NCBI RefSeq assembly: GCF_003387475.1
Contig: NZ_QUNO01000002.1
Location: forward strand, 558,001-622,000
DNA: 64,000 nt
Direction of reading: 5' to 3'
Origin: Kutzneria buriramensis
Lineage (GTDB): Bacteria > Actinomycetota > Actinomycetes > Mycobacteriales > Pseudonocardiaceae
The notes under the pieces were generated by a model. That model had not been told where the DNA came from. It saw only the letters and a list, made by a program, of their open reading frames with translations, and searched no databases. The translations under genes and the position numbers were made by a program. Positions 42,665-51,499 of this stretch are shown piece by piece. Within the stretch, counting starts at the first letter, position 1. Each line of letters begins with the position of its first letter.

Positions 42665-43314
42665 TCGACGGAATCACCAGGCTGCCGACCACCAAGCGGG
42701 ACAACGCCTTCCTCGTCGAGGAGGAGGACGGCTACACGCTGGTCGACGTCGGCTGGGCCGGTGCGCCGAAGGCAATCGAGGCCTTCCTCGCGGAAAGAAA
42801 CCGGTCCCTCAGGGACATCCGCCGGATCGTGATCACCCACGCCCACCCCGACCACGTCAAAGGCCTCCACGAACTGAGAGTTCGCACCGGCGCGACGGTC
42901 CTGATCCACTCCGCCGACGCGCCATGGCTCCAGAACGGTCGCGTGCCGGCCGAGGGCCGATCCGGCGGGCTCGGCCGGTTCATCGACCGACTTCCCCTGG
43001 CGCACTGGACACCCGTGACCGCGAACGGACACGTCGCGGACGGCGACATGATCGGCAACCTGCGGGTGCTCCACACCCCCGGCCACACGCCGGGGCACAT
43101 CGCGCTGCTGCACGAGCCGAGCCGGGCGCTGCTGGTCGGCGACCTCATCTTCAACCGAGGGACACTCGGCCTCGGGCCGCCGGCGCTGGCCGCCGACCCG
43201 GGCCGCCGGCCGGACAGCATTGCCAAGCTGCCCAAGGACGTCAGCGCGATCGGCCTCGCGCACGGCGACCCACTCGTCGGTCGACAGGTGGAGCTGATCG
43301 CGACGATCGGCTGA
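42661..43314 (+). CDS. MBL-fold metallo-hydrolase
   Basis: This 217-residue metallo-beta-lactamase-fold protein has the metal motif THAHPDH (59-65 region), the later His in HTPGHTPGH and Asp in LLVGDLIF, plus a final GLAHGDP. It is of the glyoxalase II/YflN-like group that hydrolyses thioesters or lactones. As the last gene of the IclR operon, coupled by ATGA, it may open a lactone or thioester in that pathway. Cytosolic; no signal sequence. Confidence 0.87.
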   Translation: MIDGITRLPTTKRDNAFLVEEEDGYTLVDVGWAGAPKAIEAFLAERNRSLRDIRRIVITHAHPDHVKGLHELRVRTGATVLIHSADAPWLQNGRVPAEGRSGGLGRFIDRLPLAHWTPVTANGHVADGDMIGNLRVLHTPGHTPGHIALLHEPSRALLVGDLIFNRGTLGLGPPALAADPGRRPDSIAKLPKDVSAIGLAHGDPLVGRQVELIATIG

Positions 43315-43366
43315 GACGATCTACCCGAAAACCACATTCGCACTGTCTGTGAGCGCGACTCGCGGG
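43313..43366 (-). repeat. Gene-end motif, copy D
   Basis: On the minus strand it reads CCCGCGAGTCGCGCTCAC, then GCGAATGTGGTTTTCGGGTAG. It encodes the last residues (PRVALTDSANVVFG) and the stop of the kinase-fold gene, in a reading frame different from copy C. Confidence 0.6.
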
Positions 43367-44355
43367 TAGGGGGTTTGGCGGCTGGTGCCGTGCAGGGCGG
43401 CGAAGAAGGTGTTGAAGTGGACGGCGACGGGTTGGTAGCGGCGGATGAGGTCGGCGGCCGCGGCGGGGAACGGCGCGTCGTCGGGGAAGTCCGCGAGGTA
43501 GGCGTACCGGTCCAGCGGTCCACCTGGGACATTGCCGAGCACTCGCACGAGCATGTTGGTCAGGTGCGACACCGCATAACACCGGTCGTGGCCGGCATTG
43601 TGATCGAGAAACTCGCGTTCGGCCGGCGACAGATCGAAGTCCTTCGACACGGCCAGCCCCAGATCGCCGAGGTAGAGCCGCTCGCCGTCGGTGAGGACGT
43701 TGCCGAAATGGGTGTCGAAATGGAACAGTCCGCGACTCTCCATGAATTCCGTGACGCCGAGCAGATCGCGTTCCACCATCGCGCACGGGCCCTCGATGTC
43801 GCCGGCGGCGAGGCGGTCCGGCAGCCACTCGCTGAGCACGTGCGGGAAGTACTCCATGAACAGCACCACGCTCGCCTCGGCGGCGACCAGCGCCTCCACC
43901 CGCTCCCGCACGCCGTCGCCGTGGTGCAGGTACTCGAGGAACGCGTCGATGTCCCCGAAGTCCTCGCGCACCGGCGGCGGCGTGTCCAGCACGCGCCAGT
44001 GGTAGAGCATCGGGAAGTTCCCGCACGCCCCGGACAGCACCCAGTTGGTGGTCATCACGTGCGCGGCGAGCTCCCGCCACGCGCCGAAGCCGGGGGTCAG
44101 GACGCCGTACTGGCACCACGGTGGCAGCCCGAACATGTTCGCCGTCGAATGCCGGTGCTCCGGCCGGCGCTCCAGCTCGGTCAGCGGCACCCTCTTGACG
44201 AACACCCGCTCACCGGCCACGGTCAGCATCCCCGCCGCGCCCCCGACGCCGCTGCTGTCGATCGGCGTCACGGTGTCCAGCAACCGTGCAACCTGCTGGT
44301 CGCCGAGCAACGTCAATGCCGTGGAGACGGCCGCGTAACGGTCGATTCGGGTCAC
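43321..44355 (-). CDS. Orphan protein-kinase-fold protein
   Basis: This 344-residue protein (from GTG 44355) has kinase-like elements: VFVKRVPL with Lys54, a catalytic-loop equivalent HFDTHFGN (212-219) and a DLG in place of DFG (231-233). The Gly-rich loop is present as SSGVGGAAGML. It is nearer to aminoglycoside/ChoK or Fic-less small-molecule kinases than to Ser/Thr kinases, so its substrate may be a small molecule. The frame stays open to ATG 44502, but those 49 residues lack pattern. The end of the gene is the gene-end motif D. It converges with the IclR operon. Confidence 0.65.
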   Translation of the reverse strand: MTRIDRYAAVSTALTLLGDQQVARLLDTVTPIDSSGVGGAAGMLTVAGERVFVKRVPLTELERRPEHRHSTANMFGLPPWCQYGVLTPGFGAWRELAAHVMTTNWVLSGACGNFPMLYHWRVLDTPPPVREDFGDIDAFLEYLHHGDGVRERVEALVAAEASVVLFMEYFPHVLSEWLPDRLAAGDIEGPCAMVERDLLGVTEFMESRGLFHFDTHFGNVLTDGERLYLGDLGLAVSKDFDLSPAEREFLDHNAGHDRCYAVSHLTNMLVRVLGNVPGGPLDRYAYLADFPDDAPFPAAAADLIRRYQPVAVHFNTFFAALHGTSRQTPYPRVALTDSANVVFG

Positions 44356-44702
44356 GCCGTCGACGTTACCGGCGCGGATGATCGGTTCGCCAACGGGTTT
44401 TGACAATCCTTCTTTCGTCGGGCCGCCGGTGTTGATGACTGTTGATACGGATTGTGGCGCTGAACACTCGCTGCGCATCTTTTTGTCCGATTTGCCGGCC
44501 ATTTCGTCACCGTGAGCTGATGGACCCCGTCACGCATGTGACCGGCAGGTCACGGTGTGGCCAACCGTGATGGGTGATTCCATACCTTGGTAGGGAATCC
44601 ATTCCCACGGGGTACCACGGCTGTTAATGTCCTCTCAACTCCCTCGCCGAGGGAAATAACCCCTGCCCATTTTTTCATCTCCCCTGTAGGGATGGAGCAA
44701 TC

Positions 44703-47141
44703 GTGAAGCTGACCCGTCGCGCCTCCGTGGCGCTGCTGGTTGCCGCGCCGATGGTCCTCGGGGCCGGCACCGGGTTCGCCGCCAGCGCGCAGGCGGACCC
44801 GCACACCACCCAGCTGGCCAACAGTGCCGCCCCCGGTCTCGAGTTCGCCACAAGAACCGGCTCGGTGGACGCCGACCAGCAGATGAAGGTCGCCGTCTCG
44901 CTGAACTACCGGGACGCCGCCGGTCTGGACGCCTTCCTGGCCCGGGTGAACAACCCGAGCTCGGCGGAATACCACCACTACCTGACCTCGGAGCAGTTCG
45001 TCGCCCGGTTCGCGCCCACCCAGGCGCAGGTCGACCAGGTCCGCGCGTACCTCCAGGGCAAGGGCCTGACCGTCACCGACGTGGCCTCCAACCGGATGCT
45101 GATCGACGCCTCCGGCCCGGTCAAGACCGTGCAGAGCGCCTTCGCCACCTCGGAGTCGCGCTACCACGACAACAAGACCAACAAGGACTTCACCGCCAAC
45201 GACACCGCGCCGTCGGTGGACAGCTCGGTGGCCGGCCTGATCGGCGGCGTCACCGGCCTGAACAACCACTACCAGATGCACAGCTACACGCAGGCCCCCA
45301 AGGCCGGCGCGCCCAAGGTCGGCAGCGGCCCCGGCGGCGGCTACACCGCGCAGGAGCTGCGCTCCGCGTACGGCGTGAACTCGCTGGTGAGCGGCGGCAC
45401 GGACGGCTCCGGGCAGAGCATCGCGATGCTGGAGTTCTCGCACTTCACCCAGTCCAACATCAGCACGTACGACCAGCAGTACGCCACCGGCTCGCCGACC
45501 CCGACCGTCGTGAAGGTCGACGGCGGCGACGACGACACCGCCGGCGACGGCGTCACCGAGGTCGAGCTGGACATCGAGGTCGCGCACGCGATCGCGCCCA
45601 AGGCCAATGTCGCGGTCTACGAGGCCCCGAACAGCGACCAGGGCGAGATCGACATGTGGAACAAGTTCGTCACCGACAAGGTGTCGGTGGTGTCCTCCAG
45701 CTGGGGCTCCTGCGAGCTCGACGACACCGCGTCCACCGAGACCGCGGTCGACAACGTCGCCAAGCAGGGCGCGGCCCAGGGCCAGACCTTCCTGTCGGCG
45801 GCCGGCGACTCCGGCGCGTACGACTGCTACCGGCACTCCGGCACGCAGTCGCCCAACGCCAACAACCTCGCGGTCGACTTCCCCGGCTCCGACCCGTACG
45901 TGACCAGCGTCGGCGGCACCAGCCTGAGCGAGGGCTCCGGCGGCAGCTACGCCGGTGAGACCGTGTGGAACGAGGGCTCCACCAAGTGGGCCGGCGGCGG
46001 CGGTGTGTCCAGCAAGTTCGCCCGCCCGTCCTGGCAGACCGGCCCCGGCGTGAGCACCAGCTCGCTGCGCCAGGTTCCGGACGTGTCGGCCAACGCCCAG
46101 AACTACTCGATCTACACCGTGGGCCAGTGGACCTACGTCGGCGGCACCAGCGCGGCCACCCCGTTCTGGGCGTCCGTGCTGACGCTGGCCAACCAGCAGG
46201 CGGTCGCGGCCGGCCACGCCAAGGTCGGCCAGGTCAACTCCACGCTGTACCAGCTGGGCTCGTCCAGCAGCTACGGCACGCTGTTCCACGACATCACCAG
46301 CGGTGACAACCTGCACTACAGCGCGGCCGCCAACTTCGACGAGGCCAGCGGCTGGGGCTCGCCGAAGGCCGACGCCCTGGTGCCGAACCTGTCCGGCGGC
46401 GGCACCACGCAGCCGGGCGCCCCGGCCGTCACCAACCCGGGCAACCAGACCAACCTGGTCGGCGACTCGGTGAGCATCACCGCCAAGGCGACCGGCGGCA
46501 CCACGCCGTACACCTGGAGCGCGACCGGCCTGCCCACCGGCCTGTCCATCGCCTCGGGCACGGGCGTGATCAGCGGCAAGACGACGACGGCCGGCAACTA
46601 CAACGTCACCGTCACCGCGACCGACGCCGCCGGCAAGGCCGGCAGCGCCTCCTTCACCTGGGCCGTCAGCACCTCCGGCGGCTCCTGCTCCGGCCAGCAG
46701 CTGGGCAACCCCGGCTTCGAGACCGGCAGCGCCTCGCCGTGGAGCGCCTCCAGCGGCGTGGTCAGCAACGCCTCCGCCGGTGAGGCCGCGCACTCCGGCA
46801 GCTACCTGGCCTGGCTGGACGGCTACGGCTCCACCCACACCGACACGGTGTCCCAGTCGGTGACCATTCCGGCCGGCTGCCACGCGACCCTGTCGTTCTG
46901 GCTGCACATCGACACCGCCGAGACGACCACCAGCACCGCGTACGACAAGCTGACCGTCAAGGCCGGCTCGACCACGCTGGCGACCTACTCCAACCTGAAC
47001 GCCAACTCCGGCTACGTGCAGAAGACGTTCGACGTCTCCTCGCTCGCCGGGCAGACCGTGACGATCTCCTTCACGGGTGCGGAGGACTCCGGCCTCCAGA
47101 CCTCGTTCGTGATCGACGACACCGCCGTCACGCTGAGCTGA
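44703..47141 (+). CDS. Secreted sedolisin-type serine-carboxyl protease (S53) with C-terminal binding domains
   Basis: This 812-residue exported pre-pro-protease has a signal peptide ([18 protein letters not shown]), a pro-kumamolisin activation domain to about 200, and an S53 catalytic domain. The catalytic set is visible: Glu286 and Asp290 in [12 protein letters not shown], Asp369 in AAGDSGAYD and Ser483 in [11 protein letters not shown]. An Ig/He_PIG-like module (about 570-655) and a jelly-roll binding domain (from [15 protein letters not shown]) follow. It would work outside at acid pH, anchored to a substrate by its C-terminus. GTG 44703 follows a weak GGAG. The long minus-strand frame across it is a codon-bias shadow. 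Confidence 0.92.
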   Translation: MKLTRRASVALLVAAPMVLGAGTGFAASAQADPHTTQLANSAAPGLEFATRTGSVDADQQMKVAVSLNYRDAAGLDAFLARVNNPSSAEYHHYLTSEQFVARFAPTQAQVDQVRAYLQGKGLTVTDVASNRMLIDASGPVKTVQSAFATSESRYHDNKTNKDFTANDTAPSVDSSVAGLIGGVTGLNNHYQMHSYTQAPKAGAPKVGSGPGGGYTAQELRSAYGVNSLVSGGTDGSGQSIAMLEFSHFTQSNISTYDQQYATGSPTPTVVKVDGGDDDTAGDGVTEVELDIEVAHAIAPKANVAVYEAPNSDQGEIDMWNKFVTDKVSVVSSSWGSCELDDTASTETAVDNVAKQGAAQGQTFLSAAGDSGAYDCYRHSGTQSPNANNLAVDFPGSDPYVTSVGGTSLSEGSGGSYAGETVWNEGSTKWAGGGGVSSKFARPSWQTGPGVSTSSLRQVPDVSANAQNYSIYTVGQWTYVGGTSAATPFWASVLTLANQQAVAAGHAKVGQVNSTLYQLGSSSSYGTLFHDITSGDNLHYSAAANFDEASGWGSPKADALVPNLSGGGTTQPGAPAVTNPGNQTNLVGDSVSITAKATGGTTPYTWSATGLPTGLSIASGTGVISGKTTTAGNYNVTVTATDAAGKAGSASFTWAVSTSGGSCSGQQLGNPGFETGSASPWSASSGVVSNASAGEAAHSGSYLAWLDGYGSTHTDTVSQSVTIPAGCHATLSFWLHIDTAETTTSTAYDKLTVKAGSTTLATYSNLNANSGYVQKTFDVSSLAGQTVTISFTGAEDSGLQTSFVIDDTAVTLS

Positions 47142-47154
47142 GCCTGTTGCTCGG

Positions 47155-47197
47155 AAGGGGCCCAACCTGGACGTTGAACGTCCAGGTTGGGCCCCTT
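47155..47197. terminator. Strong 21-bp hairpin, bidirectional terminator
   Basis: 47155-47175 and 47177-47197 are perfect reverse complements (core GGGGCCCAACCTGGACG). It serves the convergent protease and TetR genes; its last base is the first of the TetR stop codon. Confidence 0.9.
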
Positions 47198-47817
47198 CAT
47201 AGCTTTCGGAGTTTGGCGCGCAGCGCCTTGCGGGCCAGCGGGCCGAGGTCGTCGATGACCTCCACCAGCACGGCCAGCCGGTCCAGCGTGCCCAGCGCCG
47301 CCTCGGCCCCGGCCGGGTCGACGCCCTCGTAAAGCTCCAGTCCGACGAAGCCGGCGCACAGCGCCTCGGCCAGACCGCCGATGTCGATCAGATCCGCCAC
47401 CGGCGAGGAGAACAGCAGCCGATCCAGCGTGCCGCGGATCGGTGTCACCCACAGCCGCAGCGCACCGGCGGTCGCCTCCGCCAGCTGCGGATCTCCCTGT
47501 GCGCCGGCCATCATCTGCCCCAGCACCCGCACGTTGCCGCGCGCCCGCTCCTCGGCGTGCAGCTCGCGGCCGGCGGCCAGCAGATCGCGCAGGCTCTCCA
47601 CCCGCGCCAGCCGCTCCTCGAACAGCGCCAGCCGGTCCTGCGTTGCGGCCAGGCACGCGGCCTTGAGCAGGTCGTGCACGCTGCCGAAGTGGTAGAACAC
47701 CAACGCCTGGTTGACGCCCGCGGTGGCGGCGATGCTGCGCGCGGACGTGCCGGCGATGCCGTGCTGCCGGATCGTCTCGATCGCGCCGTCGATCAGGCGC
47801 TGGCGGGTGTCGGCCAT
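47197..47817 (-). CDS. TetR-family regulator
   Basis: This 206-residue protein has the TetR HTH (HGIAGTSARSIAATAGVNQALVFYHFGSVHDLLKAA, about 20-55) and a long helical effector domain. It is the last gene of a three-gene minus-strand operon, 4 bp after the DHODH-like gene, and probably binds the paired TTGAGCG palindromes at the operon front. Confidence 0.9.
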   Translation of the reverse strand: MADTRQRLIDGAIETIRQHGIAGTSARSIAATAGVNQALVFYHFGSVHDLLKAACLAATQDRLALFEERLARVESLRDLLAAGRELHAEERARGNVRVLGQMMAGAQGDPQLAEATAGALRLWVTPIRGTLDRLLFSSPVADLIDIGGLAEALCAGFVGLELYEGVDPAGAEAALGTLDRLAVLVEVIDDLGPLARKALRAKLRKL

Positions 47818-47821
47818 GGGA

Positions 47822-49279
47822 TCACGGTATGGGACGCCGCGCGCAAAGGTACGGGCGGGCGAGCGCCAGGGCGACGATCGTCAGCGCCAGGCCCGCGTAC
47901 GCCGGCGCGAGGTGACCGAGATCGGTGTAGCCGATCTCGCCGTGCACCGTGAGAGCGCAGCCGAAACCGCTGATCGCTGCCAACGTGAGCGTCCACCACA
48001 CCCAGGACTCGCCGCGTCGCCAACCCCACGCGCTGAGCAGCGCGATGCCGACACCGGCGGAGATCAGCGCGCCGCCGAAGCCGGCGCGGTCGTGCGCGAT
48101 GAACGGCAGCAGGCGGGGATTCGCGGCCTGGAGCGCCTGCCCGGTGGTGTGCAGGTAGGTCAGATCGGACGGCACGAAGACGGTCGTGAGACCGACGACC
48201 GACACCACCGCGCCGCCGACGGCGATGCCCAGACCGGTGATCACCAGCAGCAGTTGGCCGACGAGCGCGCGCCGGCGCTGGCGTTCCGGTCCGTCGGGCA
48301 GCGGTGTGCGGCGGCGACCGCCGCGGCGACGAGTTGCCAGCAGGAAGAACGGGAACAGGGTTACCGTGGCGGCAAGGTGCAGCACGTCGACGAAACCCGT
48401 GCCGACGAAGTAGAACAGGGTGGGGAAGCCGAGCCAGCCCGACGCCGACAACGCCTCCCTGGCCCACAGGTGGCCGCGCCGGATGCCTTGGGACAGGCCG
48501 GTGTACAGCACGCCGATGGCGATCATGGTGCCGGCCAGGGAGATCCGGTCGTGCTGGAGGAAGTGCGCCAGGTGGTGGTCGACGGCGGAGACGCCGAGGT
48601 AGTCGCGGTCGTACCAGAGCAGGAGCGGCCCGAGCGTGATCGCCACGGCCGCCAGCCCGGCGACGATCATGCCGACGCCCAGCAGCGCGCCCCAAACCCA
48701 GGCGCGGTGCGGCTTTCCGCCGGCCGGCGTGGCGGCGTCGATCACCCGGGCGAACCAGCCGGGGCCCTCGCGGATCAGGGTCGCGGTGGTCGCCATGACC
48801 ACTGTGGACGGGTCCGCAAGCGCTTGCGCAGCCTGGGAAATCGTGTGCGGGTGGACGAAGTCGCCGGCGACGACGGCGTCGACGTGCTGGGCGACGGCCG
48901 CGCGTGCTTCCGGCGAGGCCCGGGCGATCACCGGGATCCGCCTTCCCGCAACGGCTTTCCGGACGGTCGGCACGTCCTCCGGGTGTACCGGACCGATCTC
49001 GATCACGCCCGCGCCGAGCAACGGCAAGGCCCTGATGGCATCGTGGGCCACCTTCGGCGGTACCACCGCGCCCAGCCGAACGTGCACGCTGACGCCGGCC
49101 ACCCTGCCGGCCAGTCGCCGCGGCGGATGCCGATGGCCGAGTCCACATGCGACGATCCGGCCACCGCCGGGCAGGGAGCCGACCTTCGCCAGGAGGCGCA
49201 ACGCCGCCAGCTGGGATCGGCGCTCGCCGAGCAGCGTGGCGGCGATCCGGCGGAAGGGGTGATAAGTCCAGTCAGGCAC
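47822..49279 (-). CDS. Fusion of a dihydroorotate-dehydrogenase-like domain to a multi-pass membrane domain
   Basis: Residues 1 to about 190 of this 485-residue protein look like a shortened class 2 PyrD barrel: opening YHPFRRIAATLLGERRSQ, strand VHVRLGAVVPP, and LLGAGVIEIGPV where PyrD has a GxxxIGT/PV motif; the FMN and catalytic-base segments of the full barrel are missing. Residues 195-485 hold seven or more membrane helices with His in DHHLAHFLQHDR. I know no named family for the fusion. Its start overlaps the flavin monooxygenase stop by 8 bp, so the two are co-translated. Function unknown. Confidence 0.65.
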   Translation of the reverse strand: MPDWTYHPFRRIAATLLGERRSQLAALRLLAKVGSLPGGGRIVACGLGHRHPPRRLAGRVAGVSVHVRLGAVVPPKVAHDAIRALPLLGAGVIEIGPVHPEDVPTVRKAVAGRRIPVIARASPEARAAVAQHVDAVVAGDFVHPHTISQAAQALADPSTVVMATTATLIREGPGWFARVIDAATPAGGKPHRAWVWGALLGVGMIVAGLAAVAITLGPLLLWYDRDYLGVSAVDHHLAHFLQHDRISLAGTMIAIGVLYTGLSQGIRRGHLWAREALSASGWLGFPTLFYFVGTGFVDVLHLAATVTLFPFFLLATRRRGGRRRTPLPDGPERQRRRALVGQLLLVITGLGIAVGGAVVSVVGLTTVFVPSDLTYLHTTGQALQAANPRLLPFIAHDRAGFGGALISAGVGIALLSAWGWRRGESWVWWTLTLAAISGFGCALTVHGEIGYTDLGHLAPAYAGLALTIVALALARPYLCARRPIP

Positions 49280-50327
49280 GGGGTTTCCAGCCCAGGACCG
49301 GGTCCATCGCGCGCAGCGTCGCCGACACCGGCGTCAGCCGCGCGGCGACGTCCCGCGCCAGCACCGCCGGCGGCCACGTCCACTGGCTGACGGCGCTGAG
49401 CCGAGCCGACCGCCGCACGATCGCCTGTGTACGGCGCAAGCGAAGCCGGTCGTAGCCGGCCAATCCCACGGCGGCCAACGTGACGGCGTCCTCCAACGCC
49501 TGGCACGCACCCTGGCCGAGGCTGGGTGTCATGGCGTGGGCGGCGTCGCCGAGCAGCGCCACCCGGCCGTCCACATAGGTCCGCAGCGGCGGCAGGTCGT
49601 AGAGGTCCCGGCGCACGACTTCCGTCACGGCGTCGAGCAGCCGGGGAATCGGATCCGGCCAGTCGCCGAAACGTTCCCGCAGCTCATCGCGCCGACCGCC
49701 GGCAGCGGTGCGGGCGGTGGCGAAGACGTAGCAGCGATTGCCGGTCATGGCGGTGAAGCCGAACCGCTGCCCGGCGCCCCAGGTCGCCGCGCCCTCGGTC
49801 GGCGGCTGGGCCAGCGGTGCGGTGACCGCGCGCCAGCTCGTGCTGCCGGAGTAGCGGGTGAGCGGGGCGTCCGGCCAACACAGTTGCCGGACGGTGCTGT
49901 GCAGGCCGTCCGCGCCGACGATCAGGTCGAAGCCATGCGCCTGCGCCAGGTCGGTGAGCTCGGTGTTCGGTCGCAGCACGGCCGCCGGCAGCGCGTCGAC
50001 GAGCACCCGCAGCAGGTCGGCGCGGTGCACGACGATCAGCGGCCAGCCGTGTCGGCGCTCGATCTCGGCGTTGTCGGTACGGGTCAGCCACCGCCCGGAC
50101 CGGTCGCGGACGCCGCCGCCGCGCTCGACGGCGCCCAGCGCGCGGACCCGATCGGCCAGGCCGAGCGTGTCCAGTGCGCGCATGGCGTTGGGCCACAGCG
50201 ACAAGCCCGCGCCGACCTCGGCGAACTCGGCCGCCCGCTCCCACACCTGGACCTGGCAGCCGCGCCGGTGCAACGCCAGCGCGGCCGCCAGTCCCCCTAT
50301 CCCTCCCCCGACGACGAGAGCCCGCAT
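49272..50327 (-). CDS. FAD-dependent monooxygenase (PHBH/UbiH type)
   Basis: This 351-residue flavoprotein has the dinucleotide motif VVGGGIGGLAAALAL (5-19), LIVGADGLHSTVRQ with the DG motif, and the FAD-ribityl motif VALLGDAAHAMTPSLGQGACQALED. It should hydroxylate an aromatic or polyene-like substrate with NAD(P)H and oxygen. It is first in an operon with the DHODH-like membrane fusion and TetR; two palindromes sit just upstream of its ATG. Confidence 0.9.
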   Translation of the reverse strand: MRALVVGGGIGGLAAALALHRRGCQVQVWERAAEFAEVGAGLSLWPNAMRALDTLGLADRVRALGAVERGGGVRDRSGRWLTRTDNAEIERRHGWPLIVVHRADLLRVLVDALPAAVLRPNTELTDLAQAHGFDLIVGADGLHSTVRQLCWPDAPLTRYSGSTSWRAVTAPLAQPPTEGAATWGAGQRFGFTAMTGNRCYVFATARTAAGGRRDELRERFGDWPDPIPRLLDAVTEVVRRDLYDLPPLRTYVDGRVALLGDAAHAMTPSLGQGACQALEDAVTLAAVGLAGYDRLRLRRTQAIVRRSARLSAVSQWTWPPAVLARDVAARLTPVSATLRAMDPVLGWKPRA

Positions 50328-50340
50328 CGCCTACCCCCCG

Positions 50341-50388
50341 TTTGAGCGAACGCTCAAAACGGTAGCCGAGGTTGAGCGATCGCTCAAC
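50341..50388. promoter_or_regulatory. Two palindromic operators upstream of the monooxygenase operon
   Basis: TTTGAGCGAACGCTCAAA (50341-50358) and GTTGAGCGATCGCTCAAC (50371-50388) share TTGAGCGNNCGCTCAA and are 30 bp apart, centre to centre. The first lies 14 bp from the ATG at 50327. The operon's own TetR protein is the likely binder. Confidence 0.8.
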
Positions 50389-50391
50389 CCC

Positions 50392-50425
50392 TCAGCTGCT
50401 GAACCAGCTCAGCTGCTGAACCAGC
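50392..50425. repeat. 17-bp direct duplication at the end of the MarR gene
   Basis: CTCAGCTGCTGAACCAG occurs twice back to back. The MarR stop lies in the second copy; the duplication adds non-coding sequence only. Confidence 0.7.
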
Positions 50426-50894
50426 CCGGGGCGTCCAGCCGGAAGAAGTTGCCCGGGGTCATCCGGCGCAGGCCGGCCTCCATGTCGCGGAGTTGTTGCG
50501 GGCCGAGAGCGGCCGCCCACTCCGCGCGCAGCTCGTCGAAGATCCGGGCCGAGCGGACCAGGGCGTCCACGCCGTGCGCGGTGAGCCGCACCAGCTTGCG
50601 CCGGGCGTCCTGGGTGTCGTCGACGCGTTCGACATAGCCCAGCGCCTCCAGGCGATCCGCGGTCTTGCCGGCCGCCTGCTTGGACACGCCGAGGCGGCGG
50701 CCCATCTCGCTGGCGGTCGTGCCGGCGGTGCCGATGGCCTGCAACGCGAAGCCGTGCGAGGGCCGCAGCTCGGGGTGGCCCTGCACGGCGAGCTCGGCGT
50801 GCAGGCGGTCGATGAGCGTGCGGAAGCCCGCGAACAGCAGCAGGGGCAGCGCGAAGCCGGGTCCATCTTGGTCAGGCGCCGTGGAATTAGTCAT
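50409..50894 (-). CDS. MarR-family regulator
   Basis: This 161-residue winged-helix protein has HTH TTASEMGRRLGVSKQAAGKTADRLEALGYVERV (about 63-95) and the beta wing DTQDARRKLVRLTAHG with the conserved Asp-Arg. ATG 50894 is used; a start five codons upstream is possible. It is divergent from the AhpD-like gene across about 70 bp that hold TCGACAACC repeats, and probably represses it. Confidence 0.9.
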   Translation of the reverse strand: MTNSTAPDQDGPGFALPLLLFAGFRTLIDRLHAELAVQGHPELRPSHGFALQAIGTAGTTASEMGRRLGVSKQAAGKTADRLEALGYVERVDDTQDARRKLVRLTAHGVDALVRSARIFDELRAEWAAALGPQQLRDMEAGLRRMTPGNFFRLDAPGWFSS

Positions 50895-50965
50895 TGCGCA
50901 ACTCGACAACCTGGTTTACCTTTTCGACAACCACGTTGACTATGTTAGCCCACCTGGAGGAGAAG

Positions 50966-51499
50966 TTGTTCGTCGACCACACGCTGGAGACGGCGCCGGA
51001 GGCCGCCCGCCGGTCCCTGAAGGCCACCGTGGACCAGCTCGGCTACCTGCCGGCGCCGATGGCGCGGCTCGCCGCCTCGCCGCAGCTGCTGGACGGCTTT
51101 CTCAAGCTCACCGCCATGTTCGAGGCGACCACACTGGAACCGCTCGCCCGGGAGACGGTGGTCATGACGGTGGCCGTGCGCAACGGCTGCCACATCTGCA
51201 TCGCCATGCACACCGCCATGCTCGGCGGCATCGGCGCGGACGCCGAGCTGGTGGCGGCGCTGCGCGAGCAGCGGCCGCTGCCGGACGAGAAGCTGGAGGC
51301 CCTGCGCCTGTTCACGGTCGCAGTTCTCGAAACCGCCGGCGGCGTGGACGACGTCGTGCTCAAGGAGTTCCTCGACCACGGCTACACCACGCAGAACGCG
51401 CTGGAGGTGGTCCTGGGCATCGGCACCTACACGCTGTCCACGTTCGCCAACCGGATGACCAAGGCGCCGGTGGACTATCAGCTGGCGGCGTTCGCCTGA
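50966..51499 (+). CDS. Carboxymuconolactone decarboxylase/AhpD-like protein
   Basis: This protein of about 177 residues has the AhpD core RNGCHICIAMHTAML with a CxxC pair and downstream His, used for peroxide or disulfide chemistry. It opens FVDHTLETAPEAARRSLKAT, the common N-terminus of this subgroup. TTG 50966 is favoured because GGAGGAG lies just before it; ATG 50942 in the same frame has no ribosome site and would overlap the regulator sites. It is divergent from MarR and overlaps the acyl-CoA oxidase gene tail to tail by 22 bp. Confidence 0.82.
   Translation: MFVDHTLETAPEAARRSLKATVDQLGYLPAPMARLAASPQLLDGFLKLTAMFEATTLEPLARETVVMTVAVRNGCHICIAMHTAMLGGIGADAELVAALREQRPLPDEKLEALRLFTVAVLETAGGVDDVVLKEFLDHGYTTQNALEVVLGIGTYTLSTFANRMTKAPVDYQLAAFA

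Noticed and set aside
44356-44502. N-terminal 49-codon extension of the kinase-fold gene from ATG 44502
   Set aside because: The extra residues show no fold-like pattern and no ribosome site; GTG 44355 gives a normal start, though the longer form cannot be excluded.
44550-47165. 871-codon open frame on the minus strand opposite the sedolisin gene
   Set aside because: It mirrors the S53 gene, whose catalytic residues and signal peptide are clear; the minus frame is Gly/Ala/Arg/Val/His-rich with no domain pattern, a known effect of high third-position GC.
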